Shown in pieces: positions 52,501 to 63,100 of a stretch of 64,000 nt of DNA (within the stretch, counting starts at the first letter, position 1; every line of letters starts with the position of its first letter). Under the pieces are notes generated by a model. It worked only from the letters and a program-made list of their open reading frames with translations. It was not told the origin of the DNA and did not search any database. The stretch comes from Bacteroidia bacterium (GTDB lineage Bacteria > Bacteroidota > Bacteroidia > CAIKAF01). Location: positions 1 to 64,000 of the forward strand of contig JAUHWY010000012.1 in assembly GCA_030427255.1 (NCBI GenBank), in the 5' to 3' direction. The position numbers and the translations under genes were made by a program.

Positions 52501-55221
52501 ATGCTGCGTTTAGCTTTTATAGTATGCTTGTTGTCATTAACCTTTTCAAGTACAAACACTTTGAGGGCAAGTCATATTTTGGGGGGAACTTTAGGCTACA
52601 GGTTTGAAGGGGAAACATCCGATGGAAAATTGGAATACTCAATTGTACTTATTACATACACCGATTGTGCTCCAAGTTCAGAGATTCCTTTTCCGGAAAA
52701 CCCTTTATGGGTAGGTGTTTATGCAAGGAATCAATACTCCCCCTTGGGGGAAAGAGCCTTTTTGGACTCTATTCGAGTGGACTTACTGGATTCCGTTAAA
52801 TATACACCGAGTACACCGCCAGGTTGTTCAATAGCTGATCAAAGTTGCATATATGAAGGACGCTATGAAGGGCGAATACTTTTAGACCCTAATTTGGAGG
52901 ACGTTTGGTTTTATTATGAAAGGTGTTGTAGAAATGTAGGGGTGGTTAATATTCATCCGAATCAAAGTCAAGGGTTTATTGCCTACATGCGAAACACCTC
53001 CTACAAAAACTCAAGTCCCTCTTTTCTTTTCCCCCCTTTGCCCTTTGTATGCATTAATGATTCAACACCGGGCTTTCATCAATCTTCCGATAGTGATGGA
53101 GATTTTTTATCGTATAGTATTTCCAAGCCCATAAGCGGTTTTGGTAGTCAAGTGAATACTACTCCGAATCTGCCAAACCCGTATTTGCCACTCCTTATTC
53201 CTGAAACATTATATGGCCAAGGGTTTTCATACCAACAGCCCTTTGGAAATTCAGGGAACTATCAAATAGGGCTTACCACAGGGATCGCTCAATATTATAT
53301 GCAGGTTCCTGGACCATATGTATTTGCTTTGGAAGTCAGAGAGTACAATAATATAGGGGAACTGGTTGGGATTACCCAAAGGGACTTGCAAAACTTTGGA
53401 CTTCCCTGCCCTTTAAATGACGCACCTTTTTTACAAAACTCTATTCCCAATCCAATTCTTCTTAGTCAGGGGGACACCACTTGCTTTATATTGGAATTTG
53501 CTGATAAGGAAAACGATAGCATTTTATTTGATGATTTGTTTTCAGCCGGGTTTGAAAACGATTTGGGCATAGGAACCCCTTTTTTAGACACCGTGTTTAC
53601 AAAAGATACTACATTACAGGTGAGGATTTGCTTCGAAAGAGATTGCAGCTTATTGATGGATAGCGGTCAAGTTTTTTTAAGCATCAAAGATGAAGGATGC
53701 CCACCAAAAGATGCTGTTTTTCAGTTTAATGTGCTCGTGGACAGTTTAGAGCTACCGATTATTTCGGGTCCTGATACTTTATGCAAGGGCAACGGTGAGG
53801 TGTCCTATAACTTATCTCCAGAAATGGATAGCTTGCTAAAGGTAAGGTGGGAAGTAGAAGGAAATACTTTTGACACCTCTATGGGTGGATATGCAATTGT
53901 TGATTGGGGGCAAGGAGATTCGGGGTGGGTGGCTGCCCATTTTACTTCATTAAATGGATGTGGTTTAGGAAGCGACACCCTATTTGTCAGGATAATTGAC
54001 ATTCCGGAATTAACTATTCATGCCACAGATACTCCCTGTGCGGGAGATACCATACCCATTTTTATTGGAGGGGATATCACATCGCCATTTAATACCTATG
54101 GTGTTGGTAGGTTATTCCCTGATAGTAATAACTGGTATGGTACATTTGCTCAATCGGGATACCAGTACCTCTCTAGGCTTGAAAAAGGACTTTGCCCACC
54201 AAGTGATTCTGTTTGGGTTGAAGTCCTAAAGTTACCTTTGGGCACCTTTGTAGATTCAACAAGAGGGTGTTTAGGGGATACTGTGGCATTTACCTTACTT
54301 ACAGAAGCCAATTTTGTTTGGCTGGCTCCATATCCAATGTATCAGGATTCAACCAATTACCTTTTCAGTACAACCTTAGACTCGACCTTGCATTTAGAAG
54401 TTCTATTAACAGATTCCAATGGATGTCGTCAAAATGTAGTTCAAAGTTTTAGTCCGGCTGACCCCGTAGAATTTACTGGCTTTGACTCTACAGAAGTTTG
54501 CCTAAATGAAGAAGTTACCCTTGGGGGAATTACTAACGCAAATACCATTACTTGGACTCCACCCGATTATCTTTCTGACCCAAATAGTGCCCAACCCATT
54601 TATGGTGGACAAGAAAGTATGAGTTATACAGTGGAAGCAACGGATTCCCTAGGTTGCATTAGTGAAATAGAAGTGTATGTGGAAGTGAAGGAGCTTCCGG
54701 TGATGTTAGATTTATTGGTAATCGATTCGGTAAGCTGCTTCGGTTTTGAGCAGTATTTGTTCTTAGAAGGTGGGGGCGACTCCTTGGAAGTATATTTAGA
54801 GGAACAGGATTCCGCTTTTTATTCAGGTTATGGAGGGTTAGTATTGCTGCCAAAATTTGAAGAGTTTGGAAAAATTCAAGTTGTTGGACATGCGGCAAGT
54901 TTGTGCAGAGATACCTTATTGGTCGAGGTGCCGGTAAAGTCTTATGATGAGGCAATTGGACTTCACATTCCCAATGTATTTACTCCTAACCAAGATGGAA
55001 TCAACGATGTATTTCAGATTGGATTGGATGAGATTGTTAAGCCATGCAGTGAATTACGGGTTTTCAATCGGTGGGGTAACCTAATTCATTTTGATCATTC
55101 AGGGGCCTGCAACTGGGCTGGAGATACTTCCCAAGGGAAAAAGGCACCTGCGGGAACTTACTTTTTTGAATTGCGGTATGGAACACAGGTGAAAACAGGC
55201 ACAATACTTTTAGTCCGATAA
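52501..55221 (+). CDS. T9SS type B sorting-domain surface protein (gliding-associated C-terminus)
   Basis: This protein has 906 residues. Signal peptide LAFIVCLLSLTFSSTNTLRA followed by SHILGGTLGYRFEGE, the typical start of Bacteroidota gliding-associated proteins. The middle consists of several Ig/PKD-like beta domains (residues 300-800) rich in paired cysteines. The C-terminal 85 residues are the type B sorting domain: HIPNVFTPNQDGINDVFQI, then LRVFNRWGNLIHFD and APAGTYFFELRYG. Exported by SprA; type B cargo normally needs a PorP/SprF-type barrel partner, which the barrel protein encoded 65 bases downstream may provide. Probably cell-surface adhesin-like. Confidence 0.9.
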   Translation: MLRLAFIVCLLSLTFSSTNTLRASHILGGTLGYRFEGETSDGKLEYSIVLITYTDCAPSSEIPFPENPLWVGVYARNQYSPLGERAFLDSIRVDLLDSVKYTPSTPPGCSIADQSCIYEGRYEGRILLDPNLEDVWFYYERCCRNVGVVNIHPNQSQGFIAYMRNTSYKNSSPSFLFPPLPFVCINDSTPGFHQSSDSDGDFLSYSISKPISGFGSQVNTTPNLPNPYLPLLIPETLYGQGFSYQQPFGNSGNYQIGLTTGIAQYYMQVPGPYVFALEVREYNNIGELVGITQRDLQNFGLPCPLNDAPFLQNSIPNPILLSQGDTTCFILEFADKENDSILFDDLFSAGFENDLGIGTPFLDTVFTKDTTLQVRICFERDCSLLMDSGQVFLSIKDEGCPPKDAVFQFNVLVDSLELPIISGPDTLCKGNGEVSYNLSPEMDSLLKVRWEVEGNTFDTSMGGYAIVDWGQGDSGWVAAHFTSLNGCGLGSDTLFVRIIDIPELTIHATDTPCAGDTIPIFIGGDITSPFNTYGVGRLFPDSNNWYGTFAQSGYQYLSRLEKGLCPPSDSVWVEVLKLPLGTFVDSTRGCLGDTVAFTLLTEANFVWLAPYPMYQDSTNYLFSTTLDSTLHLEVLLTDSNGCRQNVVQSFSPADPVEFTGFDSTEVCLNEEVTLGGITNANTITWTPPDYLSDPNSAQPIYGGQESMSYTVEATDSLGCISEIEVYVEVKELPVMLDLLVIDSVSCFGFEQYLFLEGGGDSLEVYLEEQDSAFYSGYGGLVLLPKFEEFGKIQVVGHAASLCRDTLLVEVPVKSYDEAIGLHIPNVFTPNQDGINDVFQIGLDEIVKPCSELRVFNRWGNLIHFDHSGACNWAGDTSQGKKAPAGTYFFELRYGTQVKTGTILLVR

Positions 55222-55286
55222 AAAATGAAGTTTTGTTGTCCGTTTAAATAAACATTTGTAATATTGAACTCCTAATCGTCCAAAAA

Positions 55287-57923
55287 TTGATCCAAAAAGC
55301 ATTCTTTTCCTGTATGCCCTTGGTTTTTTGGGGCTTTAGCCAAGGCTTAGCGAGAGCACAAGTTGTTTTCAGGCACTCTGGAGATTCTGAGGTTGAACAT
55401 CCTGAAGGTGCTGTTTTGCTATTCGATGTAATGAATATGGGAGCCGCTACAGAGTTGTTTGTCACCGTTAGCGGGTTGCAAGGAGGAGAATCTTTTGAGG
55501 TTAAAAGTATTGCTATTGCCATAGAGCCGGGCCAAAGCCAGGTATTGCTGGATCCATTCTTGCCGGACTTTAAAAGGTTTGCAAAATCTCTAAAAGAGGG
55601 AAGAAACACCTATTGCTTAGAGTTGTCAAACGCCACCTCAGGAGTAACCATTGGTAGGACATGTTTTAATGTGACAAAAACAGGAAAGGAGAAATCGGAT
55701 AAGCAATTGTTTGCATTCCACGGCAGGACAAATGTAGAGAGCAGAGTTTCCACCAATGCGTATCCAAATGGCCAAATACCTGCCTCCTACTTGACTTGGC
55801 AAATTTTTCCAAGCTTGGTGGTTTATGACATACCTTTTACCGGGTCTCTAACTTTAAGTACAATGAATTCAAGTCAATTGCAGTCCTTGAATAACTATAC
55901 GATTGGCTTTGATCCTAATGCATTTAGAAATAAGTTATTGAAACGGGCTAAAGCAAAGGGTGAAGCATTGTATCGTGAAAAACAGGCCGAATTTCAAGAG
56001 CAGTTTGGATTTGTAAATGAGTATAAGCACTTGTCGGCTGTTTTGGAGAATCCGGAAGTTTTAAAAGAGCTAGAGCAATTGGAGCGTTTAGAATCTGCTA
56101 CTAAGTTACAGGACTCATTAAGTCAATTGGGCGATTATCCAGAACTTAAGGAGCGTTTAATTGCAGAAGGGCAAGAGCGCTCCAAACGGGAACTTGAGGA
56201 ACGACGAAGGGCCTTTGAAAAGAGAAAGCAGGAAGCTGAAGATAAAGGATTGGCCTTCACCGAAGAATTCGATGACACCCCAAGGTATTTTGATGTTGCC
56301 CAAGAAAAAGCAGATTCTTTAAAAGCTATCCAAGATTCCTTGAAAGGATTATCTCCCAAGAAGCTGGGATATCAGCGTATGCTCGATAAAAAGAAAACCC
56401 TTGACGGAAAGTGGGAAGAAACTGGGTTGGACTCTTTGGCAGAAGTAGATGCAATGCTTGATGACCCACGAAAGAACATTGGTAGCCTTGCAGAACCAAA
56501 AAAGCTACAACGATTTCTTAAAGGAGAAGGCTTAATTTCTAAAGGGGAGACCCTTCTTAATGCAATAAATAAATTCTCCTTTGGAACAGTATTTCCAAAC
56601 CTTTCTGACTTTACTTTAGCCGGGATACCCGTAAATGGACTGGATTTAGAGTTTTCTCCCGGACCACTGGTATTCAAGTTTGTCCATGGAGAAAGCCGAA
56701 GAGCAGTTCCTATTCAAGACCTAAGTACTGCTTCATACCGACGTGAAGTATCTGGCGGTAGCATTGGTTTAAGTAAAGAGAGCTTGGGGAGCCTTTCAGT
56801 TTCCTATAGTGGACAAAGAGATGACGAAAACTCCATAAACCCACGTGATTCTTTGTTTGCCTATTACAGAAAACCGGTAGCAAATAAAGTTGCTTCTATA
56901 CATGGGGAACTAATGCTTTTTAAAAAGCGGGTACGTTTAAAGGGTGAATACAGCAGATCACACTACATGCCGGACATTGGAGAAACTGGTGCTGAGCACT
57001 TTAATGTCCTTGGAGGAGATAGTCTTCCTGTTTCTAGGAATTGGGTCTCGGAAATGCTAGAACAAGGAAATGGAGCTGACTTCTTTACTGGCCAAGCTGC
57101 AAAAGGAGAGTTGGCGGTGGATTTTTTTAAGGGAAGAACAAAAGCTACAGGAACATTTGAACATATAGGTAGTGGGTTTAGAAGTTTGGGTGTGCCCTTT
57201 CTATTAACCGGGGTGGATGGATTTGACCTAAAACTTGCACAATCCCTTTTGAAACGTAAGATTACAGTTACCCTAAACGGCAAATATTTTTGGAGTAATT
57301 CAGATTCTACCGATTTAAATGCGGTGGACATGGGAAATCAACTTGCTTTAGGGGCAAAAATTGATGTCCGTTTCCCTAAGTTACCAAGCTTTTCAGTTGG
57401 TTATAACCCTACCATCCAAAGTAACGATACCGTAGTATTTCGGATGGACGCTTGGAACGCTCAGGTCAGCCATCAATTAAAGGTTGGCAAAAGTAACCTT
57501 ATGCTTATGGGAGCGGGTGCAAGACAGGAACTGACATTCCCTGACCCAACCCGAAACATGGTAAATTATAACCTCTCTGTTAGCTCCAATTTGGTTTTGG
57601 AAAACGGGTTATTATTTGGGGCAAGCATTGGACTTATTCAAATGGAATTCATTGACTCTACCAGCCGAAACCACTACTACTCGGTTAATGGAATGTTTAA
57701 CTACAAGAAATGGACATTTTCAGGCAACTCCATGGTCTTTTTTGGTCCGCAAACTTCGGTAAGGGTTTCGAATAGGATTTCTGCTTCTACCAAGTTTTTT
57801 AGAAAGTTGCGAGTTGAGGCAGTATTAGAGCATAATGAAATACCCCAAATGATGAGCTGGGGAGCAATATATCCAAGGTTTACAGAATTTGCTTGCTTAT
57901 TAAGGCTGGGCTACCAATGGTAA
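55287..57923 (+). CDS. Coiled-coil protein with C-terminal outer-membrane barrel
   Basis: This protein has about 870-878 residues. The start is probably TTG 55287 or ATG 55314; both keep a signal segment ending LARAQ. Residues 30-150 are beta-rich, 190-390 form a long charged helical region (AKAKGEALYREKQAEFQEQF, then EERRRAFEKRKQEAEDKGLA) and the C-terminal half is a run of amphipathic strands (LSVSYSGQRDDE, LRVEAVLEHNEIPQMMSWGA) ending CLLRLGYQW with terminal Trp, as in barrels. Such a helical-periplasmic plus barrel layout is unusual. Follows the type B cargo gene; possibly its secretion or anchoring partner. No known family recognised. Confidence 0.8.
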   Translation: MIQKAFFSCMPLVFWGFSQGLARAQVVFRHSGDSEVEHPEGAVLLFDVMNMGAATELFVTVSGLQGGESFEVKSIAIAIEPGQSQVLLDPFLPDFKRFAKSLKEGRNTYCLELSNATSGVTIGRTCFNVTKTGKEKSDKQLFAFHGRTNVESRVSTNAYPNGQIPASYLTWQIFPSLVVYDIPFTGSLTLSTMNSSQLQSLNNYTIGFDPNAFRNKLLKRAKAKGEALYREKQAEFQEQFGFVNEYKHLSAVLENPEVLKELEQLERLESATKLQDSLSQLGDYPELKERLIAEGQERSKRELEERRRAFEKRKQEAEDKGLAFTEEFDDTPRYFDVAQEKADSLKAIQDSLKGLSPKKLGYQRMLDKKKTLDGKWEETGLDSLAEVDAMLDDPRKNIGSLAEPKKLQRFLKGEGLISKGETLLNAINKFSFGTVFPNLSDFTLAGIPVNGLDLEFSPGPLVFKFVHGESRRAVPIQDLSTASYRREVSGGSIGLSKESLGSLSVSYSGQRDDENSINPRDSLFAYYRKPVANKVASIHGELMLFKKRVRLKGEYSRSHYMPDIGETGAEHFNVLGGDSLPVSRNWVSEMLEQGNGADFFTGQAAKGELAVDFFKGRTKATGTFEHIGSGFRSLGVPFLLTGVDGFDLKLAQSLLKRKITVTLNGKYFWSNSDSTDLNAVDMGNQLALGAKIDVRFPKLPSFSVGYNPTIQSNDTVVFRMDAWNAQVSHQLKVGKSNLMLMGAGARQELTFPDPTRNMVNYNLSVSSNLVLENGLLFGASIGLIQMEFIDSTSRNHYYSVNGMFNYKKWTFSGNSMVFFGPQTSVRVSNRISASTKFFRKLRVEAVLEHNEIPQMMSWGAIYPRFTEFACLLRLGYQW

Positions 57924-57928
57924 TACTT

Positions 57929-59086
57929 ATGAAAAAAAATGCAATAAAAAAGTGGTTGTTTACATTAAGTATTTCCTTAATGACCCTACTGAATGTAGAG
58001 GCTCAGTATCTTTTTACTACAGTCCCACCTCCACCTCAGTTCAACCATGCAGATGTTTGGAACTTTACCCTGACAACTCCCAACGACTCTATGTATTTGG
58101 AGTATAGAATCACTTGCAATATTTGGGATGATGCCACAAACCTTTTGGTAAAGTCCCGTTCGGCTAACTTTCCCAATTTTGGAGCTGTACTTGTGGTAAA
58201 TTATGGTACTATTGGGCAAATCTCCCCTATTACGGTTAGTTATGTTAGTGGCCCTACCTATCAGGCCGCAGCCTCAGGTGGAGGTTTTTTTCCTTCGGGA
58301 AACTATGTTATCGAATTTATTTTAGAAGGAAGACCCTCCGATGGGGTATTTAGCCCGGTAACCCAAACTTCTTACCCATTTCAAGTACAGCAAATCTTTC
58401 CTCCCACCCTATTGAGCCCCAGCGATGGAGACACGCTGTGCTCTCCTTTTCCCGTATTCACATGGACTCCGGCGTTTGACCCTAATCTTTTTGGAGGATT
58501 TACTTACAACATTAAAATTGCGGAAATGCTCCAAGGGCAAACAGCCCAGCAAGCACTCCAAAGCAATCCTAGCCACCATAATGGTACGTTAATCCCTTCC
58601 ACCATTTATAACTATCCCCCCAATGGTTTAACCTTAGTTCCTGGAAACTCCTATGCTTGGACCGTTGAAGCTGTTGCCAATGGTAATGTCCTTGCTTTCT
58701 CTCAGTATTGGTCCTTTGTAATGTGTGTACAAAGCCCTCCCTTACCAGACTCCCTTCATAATCAGTTTGCACAACTCCAAAGCGATTGGGCCGGAGAGGT
58801 GCATGTTTTTGATAACCAACCCTTAAAATTCATTTTTGAGGAAAGAAATTATGTTGGGGATTCCATTTTAGTTCAATGGGATTTAAAAGATATGGATGGG
58901 AACGTTTTGGCCGACCACAACAACTTTCCCCTGTACGTAAAGCGAGGAATGAACTATTTAGAATTACCCCCTTGTTTTTTAGGAATTAACAATACCCCGG
59001 CTGGAGAATTTTTAAAGCTAAACGTGGGTATCCTTTCGGAAGAAAGGTATTTAAAATGCCGTTTCACTAACTTGAATTGTCCTTAA
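57929..59086 (+). CDS. Secreted protein with Ig/fibronectin-like domains
   Basis: This protein has about 385 residues. MKKNAIKKWLFTLSISLMTL is the signal; ATG 57929 is preferred over the earlier in-frame codon at 57893, which lies within the previous gene. The first half is a beta-sandwich (PPPPQFNHADVWNFTLTTPN), the second contains an FN3-like segment (PTLLSPSDGDTLCSPFPVFT, PAFDPNLFGGFTYNIKIAEM, AWTVEAVANGNVLAFSQYW). The stop overlaps the following ATG (TAATG). No sorting domain at the C-terminus. Role unknown; probably part of the same surface apparatus. Confidence 0.78.
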   Translation: MKKNAIKKWLFTLSISLMTLLNVEAQYLFTTVPPPPQFNHADVWNFTLTTPNDSMYLEYRITCNIWDDATNLLVKSRSANFPNFGAVLVVNYGTIGQISPITVSYVSGPTYQAAASGGGFFPSGNYVIEFILEGRPSDGVFSPVTQTSYPFQVQQIFPPTLLSPSDGDTLCSPFPVFTWTPAFDPNLFGGFTYNIKIAEMLQGQTAQQALQSNPSHHNGTLIPSTIYNYPPNGLTLVPGNSYAWTVEAVANGNVLAFSQYWSFVMCVQSPPLPDSLHNQFAQLQSDWAGEVHVFDNQPLKFIFEERNYVGDSILVQWDLKDMDGNVLADHNNFPLYVKRGMNYLELPPCFLGINNTPAGEFLKLNVGILSEERYLKCRFTNLNCP

Positions 59087-59583
59087 TGAAGCCCCTTTGG
59101 ATAATAGCCTTAATAGCCTTGTTTTTAGGACTGATAAATACCTTAATTGGTTTAGAGGTGTTTTTTAGAGACAACTCTAAAGTTGCTTGGGTTGACCTAA
59201 ATGAGCTTTACAATAACTACGAGTTAACCAAAAAAAGGCAAGTTGAATACGAGGGGCTCCGGAACAGATTTCAAAATAAGTTGGACAGCTTAAGGATGTT
59301 GGATCAATTGGATGGGGAGGGAGAACCCAGTAACCTAACGCTTTCTTTTGCTGAAAAAGTTAAAGCCTCAGAAGAAGGGCTAATGGCAACCAAGGACCGG
59401 TTCGAAACCGAGATTTGGAAACAACTAAACGAACATGTGAGTCGCTTTGGCCAAGAATACGACTATGGAGTGATCTTAGGTGCAAAATCAGATGGCGGCA
59501 TAATGCACGGAGACAGCACGCTAAATATAACCAAAGACTTAATTGAATTTGCTAATCAAAAATATTTGAATGCGGGTCAATAA
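59086..59583 (+). CDS. Skp/OmpH-like membrane-anchored chaperone
   Basis: This protein has 165 residues. One N-terminal membrane helix (LWIIALIALFLGLINTLIGL), then the OmpH/Skp pattern: VAWVDLNELYNNYELTKKRQ (strand and first helix), a long charged coiled coil, and the closing strand EYDYGVILGAK. Skp-type proteins hold unfolded outer-membrane proteins in the periplasm. A locus-specific, membrane-tethered copy suggests a client made here, either the barrel protein at 55287 or the giant RHS-like protein. Overlaps the previous stop by one base and the next gene by 14 bases. Confidence 0.86.
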   Translation: MKPLWIIALIALFLGLINTLIGLEVFFRDNSKVAWVDLNELYNNYELTKKRQVEYEGLRNRFQNKLDSLRMLDQLDGEGEPSNLTLSFAEKVKASEEGLMATKDRFETEIWKQLNEHVSRFGQEYDYGVILGAKSDGGIMHGDSTLNITKDLIEFANQKYLNAGQ

Positions 59584-60178
59584 GTTACCATACTGCTTTA
59601 TTTTGGGTTTATTACTCCTAGCCTTGGCCTCCTGTCAACAAAGCATTCCATGCACTTGTGAGGCGGTAAAGGAAAGTTGGAAAAACCACAAAGAAGGTCT
59701 TGTAAAGCAAGAAACTATAGGAGAGTATACCGTTGAGGTTGCCCTGACTACCGGTGGGGTGCAAGGCTGTAATTTCCTGCATGATACAAGTTTAGTTAAA
59801 GGAGATGAAGAAAGCATTTTACTTCTTTGGAAAGTAAGAACACTTCTAAAGAGCGAGCGCCCTGCAACGGATGCATTCCCCTTTGGAAATGAGGGGTATT
59901 ATTTTGAAGAACACCGGCATGGATTGGAAATCAAGACAGATGATGTCTTTAGATACCCCTCCACCTATGCTTATGATTATGCTGGCAAGGCAAGGCACGA
60001 TCAAATATCTTACAGTTTTGGGCTTAGTCTACCCAAAGACAGCATAAGTGCTATAAAAAACTTAATGGTTTCCATTGAAGATAAGAACCTCCAATTGGGG
60101 ATTCTAAATTTCAACTTTAAAGTGGACCAATTAACCCAAATCATCGATTGTAAATTTCCATCCCATGAGAGTTTTTAG
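59570..60178 (+). CDS. Putative lipoprotein of unknown function
   Basis: This protein has 202 residues. Signal with lipobox ILGLLLLALASC (Cys at about residue 22). The mature part begins QQSIPCTCEAVKESW, with a pair of further cysteines, and is otherwise beta-rich and acidic. I recognise no family. Overlaps its neighbours on both sides (14 bases each), so it is surely part of the operon; the following RHS-like gene begins inside its last codons. Confidence 0.82.
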   Translation: MRVNKLPYCFILGLLLLALASCQQSIPCTCEAVKESWKNHKEGLVKQETIGEYTVEVALTTGGVQGCNFLHDTSLVKGDEESILLLWKVRTLLKSERPATDAFPFGNEGYYFEEHRHGLEIKTDDVFRYPSTYAYDYAGKARHDQISYSFGLSLPKDSISAIKNLMVSIEDKNLQLGILNFNFKVDQLTQIIDCKFPSHESF

Positions 60179-63100
60179 GAAAAACAGAAGAAAGGTAGCC
60201 CTTTTACTAACCACGGCATTTTTAATACAAATTGCTTGGCCTAGTTCTGCTTGGGCAATTACAGGAGGCCCAAGCTCTCCAGAAGCCTCTTCCTTTGCTC
60301 CCGTTGGAGCAAACGATATGGTAAATACATTTACTGGGGATTTTAGTTATAATTTACCGGTTATGGAGTTGCCGGGGCCAAGCGGCGGTTATCCTGTCAA
60401 CTTATTTTACAATGCAGGAATTACAAACGAACAGGAGGCATCTTGGGTAGGTTTGGGGTGGAATTTAAACGTAGGAGCAATTTCTAGGAATGTGCGTGGA
60501 ATACCTGATGATTGGGATGGCACCCAGAAATTGAAGCAGTATCAAGATATGCCGTCCTATGTTCAGGCAACCATTACTGCAACTAAAGGGTGGAGTTTAT
60601 TTGGTTCAGATTCAAGAAGAGGGTCAGGTGGATTAAATAGTAGCTTTGGGATTTACATGAACAACAAGAGTGGTGTGGGAGTCGCCCTAACTGTTGGCAG
60701 CTCAGTTTCTTTTGATATTGTTAACGCGAATGATAAAAGGAAGGGGTCCGTTGACATTTCAGCATCCATAGGTTTTAGTATGGACTCTCAACAAGGTGGT
60801 AGTTTCAACAGTGGGTTTAATGCTTCCTATGAACACGCACTGAAGAATTCGGAAAAAGATAGGACAAATAAATTTGGCCTTGGTTTCTCATATTCCCAAA
60901 GATCAGGAATAGCATTTTCTTCAAAGTTTTCTAGGGTATTTAAAAAGGCAGATGCAGGTGTAGAACATCCTCCTGGTGGTGGGTATGGTGGTCAAGCTGA
61001 ATTTTTAAACTTTTCACAGAATGTTCCCATTCCTCATGGTTCATTTCCGAGAAGTTCTCAAAATGGCAGTTTTGATTTCTCTTATGGGTATGGAGCCACA
61101 CCTTACACATATTGGGGTGGAGTTATATCCATAAGTCTTGAAGATGAGGCTTATAATGAATCTGATTTTCCTGCATATGGCTACTATTATATGCATAATA
61201 AACCAGATATTAGAGATAAAGTTAGTATTGTTGAGGATGTATCTAGAAATCAAGATGCTCCTCTTCATCCGAAAGTCAAGAATTTATATTCACCCTCTTA
61301 CTCTTTTGATACTTACTCTGTTTCAGGACAGGGCATTAGTGGTGTTTTTAGACCTTACAGAGCCATAATAGGCCATACAAACCAAAGTTATCAGTTATCC
61401 TTGGGTGCTGGTGGACAAGGAGGTTTTCAAATAGGGGCGCCTGGAAAAGAACCTCCGAACTATCAAAATTATGGAGGAGATTTAGGAGCCACCCATAGTG
61501 AAGATACTCAAGGTGATTGGGTAAATGGAAACTCTTTATGGCAAGGAACAGATTACAGCTCTTCAAGCTCAAAACTTGTGTTTAGAGGGCCAAATCAATC
61601 CTTTGATGATGATCGAGGTGTATACTTTAGGTTTTCTAATGATTTTGCCCCTGAGCCTTTGGATACCTATGATGAGGTATTTAATGAGTATCCAATGAGG
61701 ATAGTTCATGACAACAACAACATCCCATTGACTAATAATTTAATGGTTGGAGGTCGATCTAAAAGACAAGGAAAAGTTCCTGTTTTGGAGACAATAAGTG
61801 ATGATCTAGCACTAAAAAAGCACCCCTCAAAGCAAAAAAGGCCCATTCAAATGTTTACCAATGCGGAGTTAAATGATATACGAGATAATGGCTCAACATC
61901 TGCTAAAGAAATTCTATATTATTTCAAGGCAAACTATTTTGAAGTTGGTGATGTGGAAAATTTGTGGGGTAACAACACAACGGAAATATCTAACTATGGG
62001 GAAGAAACTGGCGGACATGTTAAAGAGAGTCGGGATTTGAGATTCGATGGAGGCGTGAAAGAAAATCACTTTGGGGGATTTTCTATTCTCAACGAAGAAG
62101 GAGTTCGTTATAATTACGGCATTCCGGCTTATAACCATAAACAAATTGAAGAGAGTTTCAGTATTGACCCTTCAAAGCCACACAATGGAGTGAATTATAA
62201 TTATGATACTGAGACAAGTCCGTTTTTGAGGCCAAATTATAAGGCAATGGGGGGATCTCAACCAAGTTATAACAGGACGGAAACGGGAGAATTCGCACAT
62301 TCTTACTTGTTAACTTCTATTTGCGGACCAGATTATGTTGATTCGAATAATGATGGCCAAGTATCTGATGAAGACTATGGCTACTGGGTTAAGTTCAACT
62401 ACGTTAAAACCTCTGACGCCTACAAATACAGGCATCCTTATCTAGGAGCTCAATTCATAGAAGGACTTCATGATAATCCAGATGATGATCAGGGATTTTT
62501 GTCATCCGGAGAAAAAGAGAATTGGTATTTGGCCACAGCTGAAACAAAGACTCACATTTTGATATTTTGTATTTCAAAAAGGCAAGATGGAAGAGGTTTA
62601 GTAAATGAAGTACATGATGACCGATATAAAAAGACCAATTCAAACGAAACTGATCTCTTTTTTACCAATCCACAACCATATGAGAATGATTCTTATTCCT
62701 ATAAATTGGATCGCATAGAACTTCATGAAAAAAGCGAATATTATAAACAAATAAAGAACCAAAACATTCCAGTCCCCATTAAGACTGCACACTTTAAGTA
62801 CACCTATGAACTTTGCAACGATGTGCCAAATAATGATGGACAATCAGGAAATGAGATTACAGAACCTTCTATTGGAGCTAATGGCAATGACAATCATGGA
62901 AAGCTTACGCTAAGAAAAGTTTATTTCACCTATCGTGGAGACCTCTCTGGTAAGCTAACACCCTATGTGTTCTATTATTCAAACAATCAGCCTTATGATA
63001 AAAATGGAATCAATGAAGACGGCTGGGGGCTATTCAATAAAACACCTTGGCTCCCGGGAAATTCAATTGCAAGTGGACGTTTTAAATATACACCACAGTT

